A stretch of 64,000 nt of DNA from Alphaproteobacteria bacterium (GTDB lineage: Bacteria > Pseudomonadota > Alphaproteobacteria > Paracaedibacterales > VGCI01): NCBI GenBank assembly GCA_016869075.1, contig VGEY01000003.1:57893-121892 (forward strand), written 5' to 3'. Below are positions 18,464-27,080 of this stretch, piece after piece. How positions within the stretch are numbered: position 1 is the first letter of the stretch; each line of letters begins with the position of its first letter. Made by a program: the position numbers and the translations under genes. The notes below the pieces were generated by a model. It made no database searches and was not told where the DNA came from. It saw only the letters and a list, made by a program, of their open reading frames with translations.

Positions 18464-18619
18464 TCAGAAATCAGCAACTATACCTATGGGGCTCTCCGAG
18501 CTTGCATTCATTAAGGCTACAGAATTTGCGTGTATTGGTCCATTTAATTTGCCAAGTTCCGAGGCAGGATCTGCTCCCCCTGCAATATTCTTCATTTCTT
18601 GATCGTTAAGTATTTTCAT
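18464..18619 (-). CDS. Small double-glycine-leader (bacteriocin/microcin-type) peptide
   Basis: A 51-residue peptide gene. It begins MKILNDQEMKNIAGG, which fits the double-glycine leader of class II bacteriocins and microcins (Leu-x-x-x-Glu-hydrophobic-x-x-Ile-x-Gly-Gly). Cleavage after Gly15 would release a 36-residue product starting ADPASELG and ending IGIVADF, without cysteine, rich in Ala, Ser, Gly and Asn, and slightly acidic. AGGAGG lies five bases before the ATG. A promoter-like pair lies 65-90 bases upstream. No C39-peptidase ABC exporter or immunity gene is visible in the window. The leader and ribosome binding site make chance unlikely. Antibacterial activity, signalling, or an effector role cannot be told apart from sequence. 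Confidence 0.72.
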   Translation of the reverse strand: MKILNDQEMKNIAGGADPASELGKLNGPIHANSVALMNASSESPIGIVADF

Positions 18620-18624
18620 AAGTA

Positions 18625-18630
18625 CCTCCT
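18625..18630 (-). promoter_or_regulatory. Shine-Dalgarno site of the double-glycine peptide
   Basis: AGGAGG on the minus strand, five bases (TACTT) before the ATG at 18619. It is one of the best anti-16S matches in the window and supports translation of the small gene. Confidence 0.8.
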
Positions 18631-18683
18631 GTTTAACGTAAATAAAAATCTATTGCTCATTTTTAATTATTTTCGCATATAAT

Positions 18684-18711
18684 AATATAGGTAAAATTAT
18701 CAGCAATTCAA
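18684..18711 (-). promoter_or_regulatory. Candidate sigma-70-type promoter of the double-glycine peptide
   Basis: On the minus strand TTGAAT (18711-18706) and TATATT (18689-18684) are separated by 16 bases. They match 4 of 6 and 5 of 6 consensus positions. Transcription would start about 55-60 bases before the ATG. A better -35 match, TTGACA at 18720-18715, lies just upstream but has no good -10 partner at 16-18 bases. The region is AT-rich, so chance matches are possible. Confidence 0.4.
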
Positions 18712-18847
18712 TGGTGTCAATCTATTTTAAACGTGAATTTTTGTAGCTCTTCTCCCCATTGGCGGCAATAGAAACTCGTGCTAAAGTAAAGTTCATTATG
18801 TATGCGAACGCCTACAAATGGAATTTTATTATAGTAAAGAGGAAGGA

Positions 18848-20845
18848 ATGAGCTTATTTCGCATTGCTGAAATCGCAGTTTTTACACCTTTAATTGGGTT
18901 CTTGATCGCTGGTCTTAGAAGCTTGAAAGCACGTCCAGTGATCGATGATAACATTGTCATTCCTGATCGTTTTTCGCAGCTCATTACGTGCGCCCTCATG
19001 GGACTATGTTGCTTTATTTCCTTTTTTTTATTTAATGAAATTGGTTTAGGTCATCAGGAAGCGACAACTCTTTTTATCCCTTGGATTGAGGTTGGTGAAT
19101 TTTCAGCACATTGGGGAATAAAATTAGATTCATTAAGTACAACCATGATGATGATCGTTTCTTTAGTTTCACTCCTTGTTCATATTTATTCCATAGGATA
19201 CATGAGCCATGATCATTCTATTCCACGTTTCATGGCTTATTTGAGTCTTTTCACATTCGCGATGTTGGTCTTAGTGACTGCGCCTAATTTACTTCAGCTT
19301 TTTTTTGGATGGGAAGGGGTGGGACTTACTTCTTATCTGCTTATTGGGTTTTGGTATGAAAAGCCGAGTGCCAACGCAGCGGCAATTAAGGCTTTTATTG
19401 TAAACAGGGTGGGAGATATTGGATTCGTATTAGGTGTATGTGCGATCTATATGATTTTTAAAACAGTGGATTTTGAGACTTTATTTAATAGTTTGGCTCA
19501 CTATTCATCCAGCGCACATGAAAGACCCACCATATCCTATCTTGGTTTTCAGGTAGATGGATTTAATTTAATTGGAATTCTTTTGTTTATTGGCGCGATG
19601 GGGAAATCCGCCCAGCTAGGATTGCATACATGGTTGCCAGATGCTATGGAAGGCCCGACGCCGGTCTCAGCCTTGATCCATGCAGCAACAATGGTAACCG
19701 CTGGGGTGTTTTTAACAGTTCGGATGTCTCCCTTATATGAGCTTGCTCCTGTTGCGCGAGAGTTTATTTGCGTTGTTGGCGCTTTGACAGCATTTTTTGC
19801 AGCAATGGTGGCAGTCACACAAAATGATATTAAGCGCATTATTGCCTATTCTACATGTAGTCAACTGGGGTATATGTTTTTTGCTGTGGGTGTTTCTGCT
19901 TATGGAGCTGCTATATTTCATTTAGTAACCCACGCTTTTTTTAAAGCATTGCTTTTCCTTGGTGCAGGCGCCGTTATACATGCTATGTCAGATGAACAAG
20001 ATATAAGACGTATGGGCGGCATTCGAGCAATAATTCCGACAACCTATACAATGATGTGGATAGGAAATTTGGCATTAGCGGGAATTCCGTTTTTTGCCGG
20101 GTATTATTCAAAGGATGCAATATTAGAAGCAGCCTTCCTTCAAGGAACTTTAGTAAGTCAGTTTGCATTTGGGGTAGGATTGCTCGTCGCTGTTCTTACA
20201 GCATTTTACTCATGGCGCTTATTAATCATTACTTTTCATGGAGTGACAAGGGCTGATGATCGTGTAATGGCGCGTGTCCATGAAGCTCCCCAGACCATGA
20301 GAATTCCTCTTTATATTTTAGCTTTAGGATCAATGGTTTCAGGATACCTTGGTTATAATATGTTTCTAAGTCCAGAATTTTGGGGAAGTGCAATAGAAAT
20401 GGATACTGGCTCATTATCTAAAATTCATCCTCCCGGATATATATTATACTTTGTTATGTCGTTGCCGCTGATTTGTGCTATTTTTGGCATTACGCTTGCC
20501 TATATTTTTTACTATGTACACAATGATATTCCTGATCGATTGGCTACACGATACAAAAATCTTTATACTTTTTCACTCAATAAAGGATTTGTAGATGAAC
20601 TTTATGAATGGCTTTGGGTGCGTTGTGCTTTTGTGATGGGAAAATTTTTTTGGAAAAGAGGGGACGGCCAAATTATTGATGGGTTTGGCCCAAATGGCGT
20701 AGCTGCTGTTTCGCTTGGTGTTGCTAGACTTATGAGTATTTTGCAAACGGGATATATATATCATTATGCGTTTGCAATGCTTGTTGGTGTTGTTATGTTA
20801 GGCTTGTGGCTTTTAGTAACTATGGGCTGGAAATTTTTGTCCTAG
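18848..20845 (+). CDS. nuoL: NADH-quinone oxidoreductase subunit L
   Basis: A 665-residue distal proton-pumping membrane subunit of complex I, an antiporter-like protein with many transmembrane helices. Diagnostic segments are LFFGWEGVGLTSYLLIGFWY (the essential Glu is in GWEG) and AMEGPTPVSALIHAATMVTA. The ATG at 18848 is preferred over one ten codons upstream because AGAGGAAGG stands directly before it and MSLFRIAEIAVFTPLIG begins in a normal way. nuoM and nuoN follow. nuoA to nuoK are not in the window, so the complex I cluster is split, unless the other genes lie beyond its edges. Confidence 0.97.
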   Translation: MSLFRIAEIAVFTPLIGFLIAGLRSLKARPVIDDNIVIPDRFSQLITCALMGLCCFISFFLFNEIGLGHQEATTLFIPWIEVGEFSAHWGIKLDSLSTTMMMIVSLVSLLVHIYSIGYMSHDHSIPRFMAYLSLFTFAMLVLVTAPNLLQLFFGWEGVGLTSYLLIGFWYEKPSANAAAIKAFIVNRVGDIGFVLGVCAIYMIFKTVDFETLFNSLAHYSSSAHERPTISYLGFQVDGFNLIGILLFIGAMGKSAQLGLHTWLPDAMEGPTPVSALIHAATMVTAGVFLTVRMSPLYELAPVAREFICVVGALTAFFAAMVAVTQNDIKRIIAYSTCSQLGYMFFAVGVSAYGAAIFHLVTHAFFKALLFLGAGAVIHAMSDEQDIRRMGGIRAIIPTTYTMMWIGNLALAGIPFFAGYYSKDAILEAAFLQGTLVSQFAFGVGLLVAVLTAFYSWRLLIITFHGVTRADDRVMARVHEAPQTMRIPLYILALGSMVSGYLGYNMFLSPEFWGSAIEMDTGSLSKIHPPGYILYFVMSLPLICAIFGITLAYIFYYVHNDIPDRLATRYKNLYTFSLNKGFVDELYEWLWVRCAFVMGKFFWKRGDGQIIDGFGPNGVAAVSLGVARLMSILQTGYIYHYAFAMLVGVVMLGLWLLVTMGWKFLS

Positions 20846-20884
20846 TATTTAGATTTAAAGGAATTCTCTAAGGATTAATAATTT

Positions 20885-22477
20885 ATGACAGACTTGCCAC
20901 TTTTATCAGTCATTACTTTTTTACCTCTCATAGGTGGACTTTTTATTTTACTTATGAAGGGTGAGGAAGCAACTATTATGACCAATGCCCGGAACGTTGC
21001 GCTTTGGATCTCCTTTCTCACCTTTGCTTTATCGCTTATTCTTTGGATTAATTTTGATACTAATCAACTCAGCTATCAATTTGTCGAAAGTGCAAATTGG
21101 ATAAAAGATTTGGGTATTCGATACCATTTGGGAATTGATGGAATTTCCTTATTTTTTATTTTATTGACCACCTTTTTGACAACACTCTGTATTCTAGCCA
21201 GCTGGGAGTCAATTCAAACGCGGGTACGAGAATACATGATGGCTTTTTTGTTATTGGAAACATTCTTAATTGGAATGTTCTGTGCCTTAGATCTAGTTCT
21301 GTTTTATGTATTTTTTGAAGGTGTCCTTATACCAATGTTTTTAATTATTGGCATATGGGGAGGTGAGCGCCGGATATATTCCTGCTTTAAATTCTTCTTA
21401 TATACATTTTTAGGATCTGTTCTCATGTTAGTTGCCATATTGTCTATTTATTTCATAACTGGCAGTACGGATTTGACAGTGGCTATGGATTTTTCATTTC
21501 CCCTTGCTTTGCAAAAATGGCTGTGGGTAGCATTTTTTGCTGCATTTGCTGTTAAGGTGCCGATGTGGCCAGTTCATACTTGGCTGCCAGATGCACACGT
21601 GGAAGCGCCAACTGCAGGGTCAGTAATATTAGCAGGCGTCTTATTAAAAATGGGTGCATATGGGTTTTTACGTTTTTCCATTCCATTGTTTCCAAGCGCA
21701 ACTGTTACTTTTACACCCTTCGTTATGGTGCTCAGCATTATTGCAATAATTTATGCATCTTTGGTTGCATTGGTGCAGACTGATATGAAAAAGCTTGTAG
21801 CCTATTCATCAGTTGCGCACATGGGTTTTGTAACTCTTGGAATATTTACACTTACTTCCCAAGGAGTAAGTGGCGCCGTAATGCAGATGTTGAGTCATGG
21901 TATTGTTTCTGCTGCCTTATTCTTATGTGTGGGAGTTATTTATGATCGCCTCCATACTCGTGATATTGAGAGATATGGAGGTCTCGTTGTGCGGATGCCC
22001 CTTTATGCATTATTTTTTATGCTCTTTATCCTTGCGAGCTGTGCGTTACCGGGCACCAGTGGTTTTGTAGGTGAATTTTTAATTTTGGTTGGAACATTTC
22101 AGATAAATTCATGGGCAGCAACATTGGCTGCATCTGGCATGGTTCTTGGAGCATCCTATGTTTTATGGCTTTATCGACGCATCATTTTTGGAAAATTAAG
22201 TCAAGCAAATTTGAAAGGGATCCTTGATGTTAACATGAGAGAAGCAACCATTCTTGCTTCTTTGGGTGGTTTGGTATTGTGGCTTGGTCTCTATCCCAGT
22301 CCCTTTTTAAACATTATTACCCCAGCAGTGAATGAACTAATAACTAACCATAAAAATTGGATACAAGAAGAATCCCACTTCGAAGAAGTAAGAAATATTG
22401 AGTTAACCCCTCAGGACATACATACCATTTCAGTTTCAGATTTTCATTTACCGACTCCACAAGGAGAGAGACCATGA
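20885..22477 (+). CDS. nuoM: NADH-quinone oxidoreductase subunit M
   Basis: A 530-residue antiporter-like membrane subunit of complex I. The block YHLGIDGISLFFILLTTFL, the FYVFFEGVLIPMFLIIGIWG segment with the conserved Glu, and the KVPMWPVHTWLPDAHVEAPT block identify NuoM. It lies 39 bases after nuoL. Its stop overlaps the nuoN start (ATGA at 22474-22477), showing coupled translation. Confidence 0.98.
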   Translation: MTDLPLLSVITFLPLIGGLFILLMKGEEATIMTNARNVALWISFLTFALSLILWINFDTNQLSYQFVESANWIKDLGIRYHLGIDGISLFFILLTTFLTTLCILASWESIQTRVREYMMAFLLLETFLIGMFCALDLVLFYVFFEGVLIPMFLIIGIWGGERRIYSCFKFFLYTFLGSVLMLVAILSIYFITGSTDLTVAMDFSFPLALQKWLWVAFFAAFAVKVPMWPVHTWLPDAHVEAPTAGSVILAGVLLKMGAYGFLRFSIPLFPSATVTFTPFVMVLSIIAIIYASLVALVQTDMKKLVAYSSVAHMGFVTLGIFTLTSQGVSGAVMQMLSHGIVSAALFLCVGVIYDRLHTRDIERYGGLVVRMPLYALFFMLFILASCALPGTSGFVGEFLILVGTFQINSWAATLAASGMVLGASYVLWLYRRIIFGKLSQANLKGILDVNMREATILASLGGLVLWLGLYPSPFLNIITPAVNELITNHKNWIQEESHFEEVRNIELTPQDIHTISVSDFHLPTPQGERP

Positions 22478-23946
22478 ATCTCGCATTTGAAATTATAGAT
22501 CTTACTCTCATTTTTCCAGAGATTGTCCTCTTGGCAACAACGTTTCTTTTGTTGATTTTAGGCTTATTTAGAGGTGAATACGCTTTTAATCGTGTGATGC
22601 TTTTATCAAAGATCGCGCTTGCAACGGTGTTTATTATTGTTTGCTCAATGCCAGCAAATCGTGAAGTTGTTTTCCATGGCGTTTTCATTAACGATGCCTT
22701 CTCAATTTTAATGAAGGCTGTCGTCCTTTTTTCTGCGCTCATAGTTTTAATGGTTAGTCGCAAATCTCTTGCCTCAGAAGATATTGCTCAATATGAGTAT
22801 CCCATTTTAATTCTATTTGCTGTTTTGGGGATGATGGTTATGATTTCGGCGAATGATTTGATCATCCTCTTTCTAGGACTTGAATTACAAAGTTTGAGTT
22901 TATACGTGCTCACTACTTTGCGACGTGACAGCATGAAGGCTTCCGAGGCTGGAATGAAATATTTTGTTTTAGGAGCATTGTCGACATGTTTGTTGCTTTA
23001 TGGAAGTTCCATAATTTATGGATATACCGGAACAACGAATTATGATGGAATTGCGAATATTTTGAAGGGAGTAAGTAGTCCCTCATTACCTCTGATGATG
23101 GGGTTGGTTTTTTTAATTGCTGGTCTTGTTTTTAAAATTTCTGCTGTTCCTTTTCATATGTGGACGCCAGATGTATATGAAGGCTCTCCGACATCAATTA
23201 CTACTTTTCTAGCATCAGCTCCAAAGGTAGCCGGCTTTGCTCTTATTACTCGGGTTCTTATTTCTTCTTTTATAAATATACTGCCACAATGGCAAATATT
23301 GATATCAATAATAGCAATAGCTTCAATGATTCTGGGGGCCTTTTCTGCGCTTACACAACGTAATGTCAAACGCCTTTTAGCCTATAGCGCAGTAGGTAAC
23401 ATGGGGTATGCCTTAATCGGCATTGTGGTAGGATCCGAAGAAGGCGTAATGGCAAGTGTGCTTTATGTTTTGTTATATGCTCTTATGAGTATTGGCGTGT
23501 TTGCTTGCTTACTCAATATCACACGTCGCAGCCAAGAAATTAATACGATTGAAGATCTACAGGGTCTTGTGCGTGTCTATCCTGGGACAGCAATTATTTT
23601 GAGTACGTTACTCTTTTCGATGGCTGGTATTCCCCCCCTCGTAGGATTTTTAGGGAAGCTTTATATCTTTAAAAGTGCCATTGCTGCTAACTTTTATTTT
23701 CTCGCCATTATCGGCGTTTTAACCAGTGTAGTGGCAGCAGCATATTATTTGTGGATTATTAAAGCAATTCTGATGGATGAACCTGATTTGACACGATGGA
23801 TTGAACACTACCGGAACTATAGGAGAGAGCCCGCAATGACAGTTGTTTTGCTGGGTGCTGCGGTAAGTCTTATTTGGCTTTTTATTACTCCTGGTCCCCT
23901 CATTCGAATAACGAATGATGCTGTAGCGTCTTTGTTTGATACCTAA
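22474..23946 (+). CDS. nuoN: NADH-quinone oxidoreductase subunit N
   Basis: A 490-residue antiporter-like membrane subunit of complex I. Characteristic segments are LIILFLGLELQSLSLYVL, KISAVPFHMWTPDVYEGSPT and LAYSAVGNMGYALIG. It is the end of the nuoLMN block, and birA starts about ten bases after its stop, as in many alphaproteobacteria. Confidence 0.98.
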   Translation: MNLAFEIIDLTLIFPEIVLLATTFLLLILGLFRGEYAFNRVMLLSKIALATVFIIVCSMPANREVVFHGVFINDAFSILMKAVVLFSALIVLMVSRKSLASEDIAQYEYPILILFAVLGMMVMISANDLIILFLGLELQSLSLYVLTTLRRDSMKASEAGMKYFVLGALSTCLLLYGSSIIYGYTGTTNYDGIANILKGVSSPSLPLMMGLVFLIAGLVFKISAVPFHMWTPDVYEGSPTSITTFLASAPKVAGFALITRVLISSFINILPQWQILISIIAIASMILGAFSALTQRNVKRLLAYSAVGNMGYALIGIVVGSEEGVMASVLYVLLYALMSIGVFACLLNITRRSQEINTIEDLQGLVRVYPGTAIILSTLLFSMAGIPPLVGFLGKLYIFKSAIAANFYFLAIIGVLTSVVAAAYYLWIIKAILMDEPDLTRWIEHYRNYRREPAMTVVLLGAAVSLIWLFITPGPLIRITNDAVASLFDT

Positions 23947-23956
23947 GGCACATACT

Positions 23957-24685
23957 TTGATAGATTTCACCTTGTACGATTATGCTGTTGTGGGAAGCAC
24001 GAATGATGAAGCCAAAGTTCTTTTAGCTCAAGGTGCGGGTGAAGGTACAGTTATAAGAGCAGAGCGTCAAACGGCTGGGCGTGGACGGCGAGGAGGCAAT
24101 TGGATATCAGAAGTGGGAAATTTATATTGCTCAATTATATTGACACCTGAGTGTACTTTAAGCGAAGCAAATCAGCTTTCTTTTGTAATGGCTATAGCAG
24201 TTGGAGAAGCGGTTTTACCTATGTTACTAATTCCTCACACTCTCACATATAAATGGCCAAATGATCTTCTCCTTGAAGGAAAAAAAGTTGCTGGGATTTT
24301 AATTGAAACAGAATCACAAGGTGAGCAATTTGTTAAATCATGTGTGATTGGGATTGGGCTAAATATTCACGTCGTTCCAGAACATTCAAAATATCAAGTG
24401 ACTGCTCTAATAGATCATGTAAAATCAAGCATAGATAAAGAAGCATTGTTTGTTGCCCTTCTTGATAATGTTAAAACTTATTATGAAATTTGGAGACAAA
24501 AAGGATTCCAAACTATTCGTAAAGTGTGGTTGGAAAGGGCTCATGGGCTTGGTCAAAAAATGCAGGTTGTAATAGGGGAAAAAGAAACGCATGCAGAGTT
24601 CATGGACTTAAGTCCTGAGGGAGCATTAGTGCTAAAAAATGATGATGGAACCAGCCTTAAGTTAATGTCTGCGGAGATATTATGA
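23957..24685 (+). CDS. birA: Biotin--[acetyl-CoA-carboxylase] ligase
   Basis: A 242-residue enzyme that activates biotin as biotinyl-AMP and attaches it to the biotin carboxyl carrier protein. It has the ligase domain without the N-terminal helix-turn-helix, so it should not act as a repressor. Motifs are GSTNDEAKVL, the biotin-binding loop GRGRRGGNW, YKWPNDLLLEGKKVAGILIE and a C-terminal SH3-like part ending LKLMSAEIL. No ATG start fits. TTG at 23957 has TAAGG eight bases upstream and is preferred to another TTG at 23936 that would overlap nuoN. Its place after nuoN is conserved. Confidence 0.92.
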   Translation: MIDFTLYDYAVVGSTNDEAKVLLAQGAGEGTVIRAERQTAGRGRRGGNWISEVGNLYCSIILTPECTLSEANQLSFVMAIAVGEAVLPMLLIPHTLTYKWPNDLLLEGKKVAGILIETESQGEQFVKSCVIGIGLNIHVVPEHSKYQVTALIDHVKSSIDKEALFVALLDNVKTYYEIWRQKGFQTIRKVWLERAHGLGQKMQVVIGEKETHAEFMDLSPEGALVLKNDDGTSLKLMSAEIL

Positions 24686-24806
24686 AAATGAGAAGGTCTC
24701 TTTTGCACAAATACTTAAAGATTTTTTTGTGAAACCTTGTCATATATAAGATAACCTCTTATTTAAGGGTAGGGTAAGGCAACCATTCAATTAGGTAGAT
24801 ATTTTT

Positions 24807-26456
24807 GTGAAATATAATCCAACTAAAGACGATTTTTGGTTTCTACCCCTTGGAGGTGCCAATGAAATTGGCATGAACATGAATTTATTTGCCCATGCTG
24901 GCCAATGGCTTATGGTAGATTTGGGAATTACATTTGGCGACCGCTTGGGTATTGAAGTTATTACGCCTGACCCTGCTTTTATTGTTGAGCATAAAGATGC
25001 TCTCGCTGGGCTCATCATTACCCATGCTCACGAAGACCATGTCGGTGCAGTGCCTTATCTTTGGCCCTATTTGCAATGCCCTATTTATGCTACCCCCTTT
25101 ACAGCAAGTATCATACGACACAAACTGCAAGATAAACCATGGGGAAAAAAGGTCCCCATACATGAAGTTCCTCTTTCAGGAACTGTTAAAGTGGGCCCAT
25201 TTTCCGTAGAATTTATAACTCTAACTCATTCCATTCCCGAACCGAATGCATTAGCAATTTCAACACCTTTGGGAACAATTCTTCATACAGGAGATTGGAA
25301 AGTTGATGCGAATCCCCTTGTAGGAGAAGTGACAGATCATACGCGTTTAGAGGAACTAGGGGATAAAGGTGTATTGGCAATGGTTTGCGACTCCACCAAT
25401 GTATTTACTGAAGGGACATCCGGCTCCGAGGAGAGTGTACGTAAAGAACTTATAGAACTCATCAAGAGCCATCCGGAAGGACGCGTTGTCGTTGCCTGTT
25501 TTGCATCTAATGTGGCGAGATTAGAAACGGCTGCGGTTGCTGCGCGCGCTAGCGGTCGTGAGCCTGTTTTAGTGGGGCGGTCTTTAGTTCGCATGGAAGA
25601 GGCAGCTCGTCAAAATGGGTACTTAAAAAATATACCACCCTACCTTGATGAAGAATCAGCGGAAGGTTTATCCCGAAACAAAGTTCTGCTTATCGTGACA
25701 GGCTCTCAAGGAGAACCGCGCTCTGCTCTCGCCAGAATCGCGGCAGGTCAGCATCCGTCGGTGGAATTGGAAGCAGAAGATACAGTCATTTTTTCTTCTC
25801 GAATCATTCCAGGGAATGAGCGTAGTATCAATCATTTGCAAAATCGACTTGTACTTCAAGGCATAAAGGTGATCACCGCTCATGATGAAGACGTCCATGT
25901 TTCAGGACACCCCGCGCGAGATGAATTGCGGCAAATGTATGCGTGGGTACGTCCGCAAATTTTAATTCCTGTTCATGGGGAGGCGCGTCATCTTCAAGCT
26001 CAGGCAACTTTGGGGCTGGAATGTGGAATCCCCAAAGCTGTTATACCCGAGAATGGGACGCTCATTCACATGGCGTCGGATCAGCCAAAAATTATTGATG
26101 AAATTCCTACAGGACGTTTAGGGTTTGATGGAAACAGGTTGGTCCCTTTAAGTAGTTTGATGCTGCGGGATCGGACACGTTTAGCTATTCAAGGAACCAT
26201 TGTTGCAACAATTTCTCTTGATAAAGTTGGGCAATTGGCACGTCCTATTCAACTTACAATATTGGGCGTTGCTGAAGATGGCGAGGAAAAGGATGAGCTT
26301 ATTCGAAATATTCACCGAACCATTCGACAAACACTAAATGATGAGCAATCAAATGATGAAGCACGTTGTGAAGCATTAAGAATAGCAATTCGAAGAGTTA
26401 CGAACACACATCTAGGCAAAAAGCCTCTCACTGAAGTACACTTAGTACAAATATAG
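24807..26456 (+). CDS. rnj: Ribonuclease J
   Basis: A 549-residue metallo-beta-lactamase/beta-CASP ribonuclease with 5'-3' exo- and endonuclease activity in mRNA decay and rRNA maturation. The zinc motif HAHEDH is at residues 73-78. Later ligands are in GDWKVD and in VHGEARHLQAQ, and VSGHPARDEL is in the beta-CASP part. It starts with GTG, preceded by AGGT about ten bases upstream. Position after birA and before mce is normal for alphaproteobacteria, although the pantothenate kinase gene often seen between them is missing. Confidence 0.96.
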   Translation: MKYNPTKDDFWFLPLGGANEIGMNMNLFAHAGQWLMVDLGITFGDRLGIEVITPDPAFIVEHKDALAGLIITHAHEDHVGAVPYLWPYLQCPIYATPFTASIIRHKLQDKPWGKKVPIHEVPLSGTVKVGPFSVEFITLTHSIPEPNALAISTPLGTILHTGDWKVDANPLVGEVTDHTRLEELGDKGVLAMVCDSTNVFTEGTSGSEESVRKELIELIKSHPEGRVVVACFASNVARLETAAVAARASGREPVLVGRSLVRMEEAARQNGYLKNIPPYLDEESAEGLSRNKVLLIVTGSQGEPRSALARIAAGQHPSVELEAEDTVIFSSRIIPGNERSINHLQNRLVLQGIKVITAHDEDVHVSGHPARDELRQMYAWVRPQILIPVHGEARHLQAQATLGLECGIPKAVIPENGTLIHMASDQPKIIDEIPTGRLGFDGNRLVPLSSLMLRDRTRLAIQGTIVATISLDKVGQLARPIQLTILGVAEDGEEKDELIRNIHRTIRQTLNDEQSNDEARCEALRIAIRRVTNTHLGKKPLTEVHLVQI

Positions 26457-26501
26457 ATGGACAAATTAAGATGTGAGTGATTTGGTCATATAAGGAATGG
26501 A

Positions 26502-26903
26502 ATGTTAAACCGACTCAATCATGTTGCCATTGCCGTGCCAGACTTAATGGAGGCACTTAAATTTTATAGAGATGTTCTAGGAGCTCAGGTATCTGCTGCT
26601 GAAGATTTAAAAGAACATGGGGTGACTTCCGCATTTGTGAATCTTTCTAATACTAAATTAGAACTTTTAACACCTTATGGAGAGAATTCACCATTAAAAG
26701 GATTTTTAGAAAGACATCCAAAAGGTGGGTTGCACCATCTTTGTTTTGAAGTTGACGATTTAGAGGCATCGATGGAGATTTTACAAAAAGCTGATACGCG
26801 TATTTTAAATCAACCAAAAATAGGTGCTCATGGTAAGCTTGTCATCTTTATGCATCCTAAAGATACATTTGGGTGTTTGCTTGAGTTGGAAAAGTCATCT
26901 TAA
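26502..26903 (+). CDS. mce: Methylmalonyl-CoA epimerase
   Basis: A 133-residue vicinal oxygen chelate protein that interconverts R- and S-methylmalonyl-CoA in propionate metabolism. The metal ligands are seen in LNHVAIAVPDL (His), GGLHHLCFEVDD (His) and GCLLELE (Glu). Length is normal. No methylmalonyl-CoA mutase is in the window. The association with rnj is syntenic and does not by itself show an active propionate pathway. Confidence 0.94.
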   Translation: MLNRLNHVAIAVPDLMEALKFYRDVLGAQVSAAEDLKEHGVTSAFVNLSNTKLELLTPYGENSPLKGFLERHPKGGLHHLCFEVDDLEASMEILQKADTRILNQPKIGAHGKLVIFMHPKDTFGCLLELEKSS

Positions 26904-26915
26904 GAAGGTCAATGA

Positions 26916-27080
26916 ATGTACAAATTTGGTATAATAATATTGATAAGTTTTGGTCTTGCTGCCTGTGGAAAAAAAGGAGGTGTTGAGCCTTTGGAGAATA
27001 GTGATTATCCTCGGACATATCCTAAACCTCCACCACCAGACTATCCTCTCGCAAAAGAAAAGAATAAGGAGTCATTATGA
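26916..27080 (+). CDS. Small lipoprotein, LptM (YifL)-like
   Basis: A 54-residue lipoprotein precursor. The signal MYKFGIIILISFGLAAC ends in lipobox LAAC and is followed by GKKGGVEP, then a Tyr/Pro-rich stretch (YPRTYPKPPPPDYP). This pattern, CGxKGxxxxP then Pro-rich, is that of LptM/YifL, which helps oxidative maturation of LptD in Enterobacteria; in alphaproteobacteria such genes usually accompany argH and lysA. Here neither is present. The stop overlaps the start of the C26 peptidase gene (ATGA at 27077-27080), so it is clearly part of that operon. Confidence 0.82.
   Translation: MYKFGIIILISFGLAACGKKGGVEPLENSDYPRTYPKPPPPDYPLAKEKNKESL

Noticed and set aside
22344..22763. Open frame of 139 codons on the minus strand across nuoM and nuoN
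   Set aside because: Antisense to two well-conserved genes; the Lys/Arg/Thr-rich product is a typical complement artefact of membrane-protein genes.
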